From Gammaproteobacteria bacterium UBA3532 (lineage in GTDB: Bacteria; Pseudomonadota; Gammaproteobacteria; Enterobacterales; UBA3532): a stretch of 11,324 nucleotides of DNA. The notes below the pieces were generated by a model, which ran no database searches, was not told where the DNA came from, and was given only the letters and a program-made list of their open reading frames with translations. The stretch lies in assembly GCA_002376965.1 (NCBI GenBank), contig DFOV01000020.1:1-11324 (forward strand). Reading direction: 5' to 3'. The position numbers and the translations under genes were made by a program. Shown here piece after piece: positions 5,898 to 11,324 of this stretch (positions are counted from its first letter, which is position 1; each line of letters begins with the position of its first letter).

Positions 5898-7220
5898 TTA
5901 ATAAATCCAGACTATTTCCAACCCAACTTCACCCTGCTTCAGCTTCTCGTGTCCTCTACAAACAGCGATGTTGCCAATTGCCACCAACTCATCATCATAA
6001 TAAATTAACGGCATTACGGGGCGAACCCAAGGTGGCACTTTCCATTCAACCAATAGCTTTTTTAAGCTCCGCGACTTTGCTCTGTTACTCGGCCAGCAAA
6101 CTTCTCCTCCACGACGCTTAACGATGGTTAGCTTTTCTCCTTGCTTAGGAAGGCGTAGTTTTCCTTGAGTTGAAGGCCTAATCGTGATGTAGCCTTCACC
6201 CCACTTATACTTAACGGCCTCAGTATTATGGGCAAAATCAGCTACAGCGATCGCTTTTGGGAACAGCGCCATCTGGTAAAAGTATCCATGCACTAGATGA
6301 ACACGCTGGTCATATCCAGCGAGAATCCAGCGCTGATCAACCTCAACCTGCCAATGTTGGTTATCACCCGTTGCCATGCTAGTTTGCAAATATTCCAACA
6401 GTTGGCGCATTTTAGGCATAGTTAAGCCAAGCTCTTGCTGAGCCAGCCATTGACGTATCACTACTGCCCGCCCCTCATTACCAAGCTCGGCTAATGCTTC
6501 GAAACCAAGGCTGCGCCGGTTGGCATAAGGTTGCATTGATTTTTCAGCCCAGTATTTCAATGCCGTTGATTCAGCTTCAATATGCGCCCGACTGAGCTCG
6601 ATACTACTAACAGCATTAGGCCATCGCTTCTCAAATGCGGGAATAATTTGGTGCCGGATATAATTTCTATCATAATCCAAAGATTGATTTGACTCGTCTT
6701 CAACCCAGCTGATTTGTTGCTCCCGAGCGTATTGAACAATCGCTGGACGAGGAGTGAGAAGTAATGGCCGATAAACCTGATAGTGCCCTCGCTCGCTCAA
6801 CATCGCCATACCACGTAAGCCGGTAGGCCCTGCGCCACGCATCAGTCGTAACAGTATTGTTTCAGCTTGGTCATTGGCATGATGCGCTGTTAACAGTAGC
6901 CCATCTGGCGCCACGTGCTTGGCAAATATTTGATAGCGAAAATCCCGCGCAGTTGCTTCAAGATTGGGATGATCAGCTAGCCCTGAGTGGTGGGTCTCAA
7001 CGACAAACGGAACACCTTGTCGCTGACACCATTCTTCACAAAAACTAGCCCACGCATCACTTTGCGAGCTGATCCTGTGATTGATATGAACCGCTGTAAA
7101 CGCCACTTTATGCTGTAGCAGCAAATGGGCGAGTACGATGGAGTCCACACCACCACTCAGCCCGAGCCAACAGGCTTTTCCTGATTGTTTCAGCCACGCC
7201 AATTGCTCATGTGCAAGCAC
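5898..7220 (-). CDS. tilS: tRNA(Ile)-lysidine synthase
   Basis: ATP-dependent ligation of lysine to C34 of the CAU-anticodon tRNA-Ile, switching it from Met to Ile identity and AUA decoding; an essential cytoplasmic enzyme. The N-terminal PP-loop ATPase carries SGGVDS at 22-27, HINH at 45-48, EATARDFRY at 88-96, TAHHANDQAET at 111-121 and RNYIRH at 185-190. The middle tRNA-binding domain follows. The C-terminal domain shows RRGGE (369-373), SLKKLL (385-390) and PPWVR (396-400). Length 440, against 432 in E. coli, so complete. Start GTG at 7220 with GGAA about 7 nt upstream; no ATG lies between this codon and the PP-loop motif. It follows the SGNH hydrolase gene by 12 bp and is probably transcribed with it, an odd partner for a housekeeping gene. 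It converges with the 5140 gene. Confidence 0.97.
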   Translation of the reverse strand: MLAHEQLAWLKQSGKACWLGLSGGVDSIVLAHLLLQHKVAFTAVHINHRISSQSDAWASFCEEWCQRQGVPFVVETHHSGLADHPNLEATARDFRYQIFAKHVAPDGLLLTAHHANDQAETILLRLMRGAGPTGLRGMAMLSERGHYQVYRPLLLTPRPAIVQYAREQQISWVEDESNQSLDYDRNYIRHQIIPAFEKRWPNAVSSIELSRAHIEAESTALKYWAEKSMQPYANRRSLGFEALAELGNEGRAVVIRQWLAQQELGLTMPKMRQLLEYLQTSMATGDNQHWQVEVDQRWILAGYDQRVHLVHGYFYQMALFPKAIAVADFAHNTEAVKYKWGEGYITIRPSTQGKLRLPKQGEKLTIVKRRGGEVCWPSNRAKSRSLKKLLVEWKVPPWVRPVMPLIYYDDELVAIGNIAVCRGHEKLKQGEVGLEIVWIY

Positions 7221-7232
7221 TTTCGTTTCCGC

Positions 7233-9050
7233 CTAGTGGTTCAGCCGCTTTTTCATGTCTTCCACTCTCGATATAAACATATCGATGCGCTCATTTTGCG
7301 GGTCTTTTGATTTAGCTGTCTCAAGCAACTCCAGGCTTTGATCAAACTTCCGATTGAGAAATAAATAATGAGCAGCAGTCAACATATAGTTAGTGTTTTG
7401 CTGATCTATAGAAACTGCTCGCGCTAAATAATAAGAAGCCAGAGCATAGTCGTTTGATTTAGCATATAGCTGGCCAGAAATATAGGCTGTTTGAGCATCA
7501 AAAGGGAAAGCGTCACTAATGAGGGCAGCAGTCTTGGCTGCGAGATCAAACTTCTTTTCTTTCTGATATTCAGCCAACATTTCTTTTTGCACTGACAGCC
7601 AGTTTGCACCGTTGATCCGCTTATACAACGCCTTGGTTTCAGATTCAGAGCCATGAGGAATAGTGACTGTCTGCCGCTCAGTGGTGAAGGGATAATCAGC
7701 CATTAACTGAGCAACTTTAAATTCACCATACAATTTATCAACATTTACAACTGGTTGGTCAGTCCAAAATGCTGAGGGGATAACTGGCTGTTCATTACCT
7801 AGGTAATTGTGCTGCCGGATCGCCTCTCCAAAAGCCTCCCCTAGCTTAAAGTAGCCACGAACATTGGGGTGCAAATGCTCCAACATGTGCTGATTACCGA
7901 TAATGCCATGATCCGTGTCTTTACGGATCAGCTGTTGGCTATCAACCACAACCGCCCCAAAGGTTTCAGCAGCAGAGCGAATAACCTGATTAAAGGCTTC
8001 AGGTGCTCTAAAGCGCAACAAGTCAAAATCTTTGGCCTGAGTATAATAGGTCAAAGCTTGCTCGTATTGGCCTTGCTGCTCATACAGATAGCCAAGAGTA
8101 TAAGCATACCCAGCATCATGCGGGGTTTGTTCCAGTTTTGAGTGGTATTCAGCAATCAGTGCCGCAGGTTTCTTAACCCCTATATCAGGAAACAGCGCAT
8201 CTTTCTCAGCCACTTCAGAAAAAGGTATCTGATCTTTTTCGTTGCTGGCAAGTGTCCCGATCATTACCGGAATACCTGCCGCCTGATATTTACTTAGTAT
8301 CAGCTCCAAATTACCTGAAAACTGCGCAATCCCTGCATGATAGAGCTCGCTGTCAAAGGGAATGCTTTTTTCCCGCGCCACTTTAGACATCAGTGTGCGC
8401 CCATCTTCCGCACTGCCATCTTGCTTATCAGGCGTCATCAAACTGACATATACTGATTCAACCAAACGATAAATACGCAAGTTCTTAAGTTTAAGATAGA
8501 GTAAGGTTGCACCGCGCCCACCTTTAGCCGCAAAGGCTGAGCCCACGCCCATTACGCCTAAATATTCATTGTGACCAGCGTATATCAATACAAGATCGGG
8601 CTTTTCAGCGATAATTTCATCGACAAAATCCAACAATGTATAGGAGTTCACGGCAGCCATTGCCGTGTTAATGATATCAATCTGCTTATCGGGGTATAAA
8701 CGCTTAAAACGCTGCTCCAGCATTCCTGTTAAAGAAGCCCAACGACCATACGGAAAACCAGCGGTTGTAGAGCCTCCTTGAATCATGATACGAAACGTAT
8801 CATCTCCCTTTCTATCACGAAAAAAAACAGTATCCGGGCTAACATTGGGAGCCAGATCTGGCGAAGAGAAAAAGCGCTTAACCACATCCGGGTTGGGCTG
8901 TTTATAGCCCTCATGGGCCTTTGCCTCGATAAAGAGCGGATAGGTTTCGCCATATCCGGCCATACGCAATCCCATTTCGATACTAGCCAGGATAAGTAGA
9001 GGAAGAATAATAAGAATAGAATAAAAAATAAGCTTGCGAGAACGGGTCAT
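7233..9050 (-). CDS. Membrane-anchored SGNH/GDSL hydrolase with TPR repeats
   Basis: Probable esterase or acyl/acetyl hydrolase facing the periplasm. Numbered from the ATG at 9050 (605 residues): basic MTRSRK, then a membrane segment at 8-24 (signal anchor). SGNH blocks: GGSTTAG at 92-98 with Ser94 as nucleophile; AGHNEY at 158-163 with Asn161; EHLHP at 391-395 with catalytic His394 and an ExxH in place of the usual DxxH. A TPR-like pair (about 313-348) sits between the Asn and His blocks, and further TPR-like helices occupy about 503-585. An upstream TTG (9131) would add 27 residues but has no ribosome site and would put charged sequence ahead of the anchor, so I prefer ATG (GGA about 8 nt upstream). 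Divergent from the carbamoyltransferase, and 12 bp before tilS. Such hydrolases recur beside carbamoyltransferase-SxtJ genes, which suggests a shared substrate; substrate unknown. Confidence 0.85.
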   Translation of the reverse strand: MTRSRKLIFYSILIILPLLILASIEMGLRMAGYGETYPLFIEAKAHEGYKQPNPDVVKRFFSSPDLAPNVSPDTVFFRDRKGDDTFRIMIQGGSTTAGFPYGRWASLTGMLEQRFKRLYPDKQIDIINTAMAAVNSYTLLDFVDEIIAEKPDLVLIYAGHNEYLGVMGVGSAFAAKGGRGATLLYLKLKNLRIYRLVESVYVSLMTPDKQDGSAEDGRTLMSKVAREKSIPFDSELYHAGIAQFSGNLELILSKYQAAGIPVMIGTLASNEKDQIPFSEVAEKDALFPDIGVKKPAALIAEYHSKLEQTPHDAGYAYTLGYLYEQQGQYEQALTYYTQAKDFDLLRFRAPEAFNQVIRSAAETFGAVVVDSQQLIRKDTDHGIIGNQHMLEHLHPNVRGYFKLGEAFGEAIRQHNYLGNEQPVIPSAFWTDQPVVNVDKLYGEFKVAQLMADYPFTTERQTVTIPHGSESETKALYKRINGANWLSVQKEMLAEYQKEKKFDLAAKTAALISDAFPFDAQTAYISGQLYAKSNDYALASYYLARAVSIDQQNTNYMLTAAHYLFLNRKFDQSLELLETAKSKDPQNERIDMFISRVEDMKKRLNH

Positions 9051-9133
9051 AATTGTCCAAAAATTGCGTAAGATACCAAACTTGTAACTATCGAAAACAG
9101 GCTTTATGCAGCGCCAATTCAGTTCTGGCAAGC

Positions 9134-9162
9134 AAATTAACGTATAGGGGCCCTTGTATCAA
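9134..9162 (-). promoter_or_regulatory. Candidate promoter for the SGNH hydrolase gene
   Basis: On the minus strand TTGATA (9157-9162; five of six -35 bases) is followed after 17 bp by TAATTT (9134-9139; three of six). Transcription would start near 9127, inside the 27-codon TTG extension, which would exclude that extension and favour the ATG at 9050. The -35 box overlaps that of the opposite promoter. Confidence 0.35.
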
Positions 9163-9182
9163 GCCCTTAAATCCCTTATAAC
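9154..9182 (+). promoter_or_regulatory. Candidate promoter for the carbamoyltransferase gene
   Basis: TTGTAT (9154-9159; three of six) and TATAAC (9177-9182; five of six) are 17 bp apart, placing the start near 9189 and a 30-nt leader before ATG 9219. The ribosome site AAGGA is at 9205-9209, 9 nt from the start. The back-to-back promoters share bases 9157-9159, so one regulator could control both sides. Confidence 0.45.
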
Positions 9183-9218
9183 ATCCGCCCAAGGCCCAAT
9201 TTGCAAGGATTATGTTGA

Positions 9219-11066
9219 ATGAGTAAAACGATTCTTGGTATTTCCGCTTATTACCATGACAGCGCAGCCGCCATTGTGAGCGATGGAAAAATCATTGCCG
9301 CCGCTCAAGAAGAGCGTTTTACCCGAAAAAAGCACGATCCAGCATTTCCAGCCGAGGCAATTCAATATTGCTTAGATAGCGCCAACATCGCTATCGGCGA
9401 CCTGGATGCCATCATCTTTTACGATAAGCCGATGCTCAAATTTGAGCGCCTGCTTGAGACCTATTTGGGCAATGCGCCCAAAGGCATTCGCTCATTCATT
9501 CAGGCGATGCCTATATGGCTAAAAGAAAAGCTTTATCTGAAAAGTGTATTGCGGCGAGAACTTCGCCAAATGATTGGTGATAAGAAAGCCAAATTACCAA
9601 AGCTACTTTTTAGCGAACATCACCTGTCGCACGCCGCATCAGCTTTTTTCCCCAGCCCCTATGACGAGGCTTTAGTGCTATGCCTTGATGGCGTAGGCGA
9701 GTGGGCAACATCGTCGGCCTGGATGGGTAAGGCCAACAAACTATCCCCTCTTTGGGAAATTCAATTTCCTCATTCGCTAGGATTATTATATTCCGCATTT
9801 ACCTACTACACCGGCTTTCGGGTCAACTCAGGTGAATACAAGTTGATGGGATTAGCGCCCTATGGTGAACCAGCTTATGTCGAGCAGATAAAATCACATC
9901 TTATTGATATTAAAGAAGATGGAAGCTTTCGACTCAATATGGATTATTTTGATTTCGCCACCGGCCTGACCATGACCAACAGCAAGTTTGATAAGCTATT
10001 TGGCGGCCCCCCTAGAAAGGCCGAAGATCAAGTCACCCAACGTGAAATGGATCTGGCGCGCTCGGTACAAGTCGTTACCGAAGAAATTATCTTGAAAATT
10101 GCTCAAACAGCTCACAAAGCAACGGGGGCTAACAACCTGTGCCTCGCTGGCGGTGTAGCGCTCAACTGCGTGGCTAACGGCCGGTTATTGCGCGAAGGCC
10201 CCTTTGAGAATATATGGGTTCAGCCCGCCGCAGGAGATGCGGGCGGCGCGCTGGGGGCAGCATTGGTCGCCTGGCACCATTATTTTGAAGGCCAGCGAGT
10301 AGCATCCAACTCGCCCACTGATGATCAAATGCAAGGCGCCTATTTAGGGCCAGACTTTACAACAGAAGAGATTGAGCAGGTACTAAAAGAGCAAAGCCTG
10401 CCATATGAATTATATACTGATGCAGAAACCGCAACTGTTACTGCTGATCACCTAAGCGATGGCGCTGTCGTTGGTTGGTTTCAAGGACGGATGGAATTTG
10501 GCCCTCGCGCCTTGGGCAACCGCTCTATTCTTGGCGATCCGCGTAGCCAGGAAATGCAATCGATTATGAATCTCAAGATCAAATACCGCGAGTCGTTTCG
10601 TCCCTTCGCCCCCGCGGTATTAGCGGAAGACGTTGCTGACTACTTTGAACATGATCGCGAAAGCCCTTACATGTTAATGGTAGCTGATGTTAAAAATTCG
10701 CTGCGTTTACCAGAAGGTGATGAAAAGCTGTTTGGTATAGAAAAATTGAAACAACCACGCTCGTCGTTACCGGCCATTACCCACGTCGACTACTCAGCTC
10801 GGGTTCAAACTATCCACAAAGAAACCAACCCAGTATTTCATCGCTTAATCAGCGCTTTTAAGGAAAAAACGGGTACAGGCGTGGTCATCAATACCTCTTT
10901 TAATGTCCGTGGCGAACCACCGGTATGTTCGCCAGCCGATGCCATTCGCTGCTTTCTAGCTACTGAGATGGATTATCTAGTCATGAACAACGTCATCTTG
11001 AGCAAAAAAGAACAGCCGCAATCCGCTATTGATGAAGCAAAAGCCTTTGAATTCGAAATGGATTAA
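9219..11066 (+). CDS. NodU/CmcH-family O-carbamoyltransferase
   Basis: Transfers a carbamoyl group from carbamoyl phosphate through a carbamoyl-adenylate to a hydroxyl, as in TobZ, NodU and CmcH; cytoplasmic. Seen in 615 residues: the N-terminal Kae1-like domain opens with ILGISAYYHDSAAAIVSDGK (5-24) and has the metal-binding HxxxH, H134-H138, in EHHLSHAAS; the VNSGEYKLMGLAPYG (202-216) and LAGGVALNCVANGRL (309-323) motifs; and D340 in AGDAGGALGA. The C-terminal YrdC-like domain has GRMEFGPRALGNRSILGDPR (423-442), KYRESFRPFAPAV (455-467) and NTSFNVRGEPPVCSP (558-572). All expected motifs are intact. No polyketide, peptide or aminoglycoside genes adjoin it, so the acceptor is not named by context. 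Followed after 30 bp by the SxtJ-like gene, probably in one transcript. Confidence 0.95.
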   Translation: MSKTILGISAYYHDSAAAIVSDGKIIAAAQEERFTRKKHDPAFPAEAIQYCLDSANIAIGDLDAIIFYDKPMLKFERLLETYLGNAPKGIRSFIQAMPIWLKEKLYLKSVLRRELRQMIGDKKAKLPKLLFSEHHLSHAASAFFPSPYDEALVLCLDGVGEWATSSAWMGKANKLSPLWEIQFPHSLGLLYSAFTYYTGFRVNSGEYKLMGLAPYGEPAYVEQIKSHLIDIKEDGSFRLNMDYFDFATGLTMTNSKFDKLFGGPPRKAEDQVTQREMDLARSVQVVTEEIILKIAQTAHKATGANNLCLAGGVALNCVANGRLLREGPFENIWVQPAAGDAGGALGAALVAWHHYFEGQRVASNSPTDDQMQGAYLGPDFTTEEIEQVLKEQSLPYELYTDAETATVTADHLSDGAVVGWFQGRMEFGPRALGNRSILGDPRSQEMQSIMNLKIKYRESFRPFAPAVLAEDVADYFEHDRESPYMLMVADVKNSLRLPEGDEKLFGIEKLKQPRSSLPAITHVDYSARVQTIHKETNPVFHRLISAFKEKTGTGVVINTSFNVRGEPPVCSPADAIRCFLATEMDYLVMNNVILSKKEQPQSAIDEAKAFEFEMD

Positions 11067-11096
11067 GATTAAAGGCACCGCCAGCGAGGACTTCCT

Positions 11097-11324
11097 ATGC
11101 AACAATTAGCCGACAAAAATGATACTGCTGCCCTACGCTCCTTTGCGTTGATGATGTCGTGGGCATTCCCGCTTTTTTTCAGTCTTATTATTCCCTGGCT
11201 ATTTAACGCGAAATGGCAATGGTGGCCACTGGTTGTCAGCGCAGTTTTCTTATCGTTATATGCCATTTTCCCTAAAGGGATCTATCCGCTATACCGAGCC
11301 TGGATGTTTGTTGGCGGCATTCTG
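11097..11324 (+). CDS. SxtJ-like small membrane protein (partial, 3' end beyond the window)
   Basis: An open frame of 76 codons that runs off the window end. ATG has a strong ribosome site, GAGGA (11086-11090), 6 nt upstream. Two hydrophobic segments are seen at about 17-36 and 42-58, followed by a third beginning near 66. The PKGIYPLYRAWM motif (59-70) matches the end of SxtJ-family proteins (named from the saxitoxin cluster), in which a conserved Pro/Tyr-Arg-x-Trp-Met stretch leads into the last helix. Family function is unknown. Location next to a carbamoyltransferase is the characteristic context. A DUF5989-type short gene often follows in such loci, but it would lie beyond this window. 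Confidence 0.75.
   Translation, partial: MQQLADKNDTAALRSFALMMSWAFPLFFSLIIPWLFNAKWQWWPLVVSAVFLSLYAIFPKGIYPLYRAWMFVGGIL

Noticed and set aside
5867..6121. An 84-codon plus-strand open frame over the end of the 5140 gene and tilS.
   Set aside because: It is antisense to the conserved C-terminal TilS domain, has no ribosome site and its composition looks unlike a real protein.
9051..9131. A 27-codon N-terminal extension of the SGNH hydrolase from a TTG codon.
   Set aside because: No ribosome site, it puts non-hydrophobic sequence ahead of a normal signal anchor, and the likely transcription start lies inside it.
9212..9226. A four-codon frame (ATG to TAA) overlapping the carbamoyltransferase start.
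   Set aside because: Its ATG is only 2 nt from the Shine-Dalgarno, too close for efficient use; probably chance.
11069..11266. A 65-codon minus-strand open frame at the right end.
   Set aside because: It is antisense to the SxtJ-like gene, which has a good ribosome site and membrane segments.
9219..11324. A saxitoxin-type biosynthetic cluster suggested by the carbamoyltransferase and SxtJ-like genes.
   Set aside because: No SxtA-like polyketide starter, amidinotransferase or oxygenase genes are visible, and the pair is widespread outside toxin producers.

Overview
The window looks like chromosomal DNA from a gammaproteobacterium. The evidence is the housekeeping block gloB / YafS-type methyltransferase / rnhA / dnaQ, which has this order and orientation in many members of that class, together with a gammaproteobacterial-type TilS. 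A marine or environmental lineage is only my guess. Base composition is moderate: a sampled line of dnaQ is about 53% G+C, while a sampled line of the first gene is about 38%.

Left edge (1-2102): a minus-strand gene for a DUF262/HNH (GmrSD-like) protein of 583 residues. It is probably a nucleic-acid-targeting defence protein and is AT-richer than its neighbours. A 329-bp non-coding stretch separates it from dnaQ and holds small inverted repeats but no RNA gene that I can see.

Core block (2103-4904): a tight minus-strand operon of methyltransferase, rnhA and dnaQ (gaps of 9 and 16 bp), divergent from gloB across only 32 bp. RnhA has an unusual 36-residue N-terminal heptad extension encoded partly by 21-bp tandem repeats. 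The gloB-mltD adjacency known from E. coli and Pseudomonas is absent.

Middle (4905-7220): a structured 235-bp intergenic leader precedes a plus-strand gene for a 249-residue membrane-anchored helical protein of unknown function. It meets tilS tail to tail with an 8-bp gap.

Right part (7233-11324): a membrane-anchored SGNH hydrolase with tetratricopeptide repeats is placed 12 bp upstream of tilS on the minus strand. It is divergent from a NodU/CmcH-family O-carbamoyltransferase, which is followed by a gene for a small SxtJ-like membrane protein cut by the window end. Hydrolase, carbamoyltransferase and SxtJ-like protein form a recurring accessory module. It resembles envelope-glycan or secondary-metabolite tailoring, but its substrate is unknown. 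It is the best candidate here for an undescribed system.

No tRNA, rRNA, CRISPR array, insertion sequence or transposase was seen.
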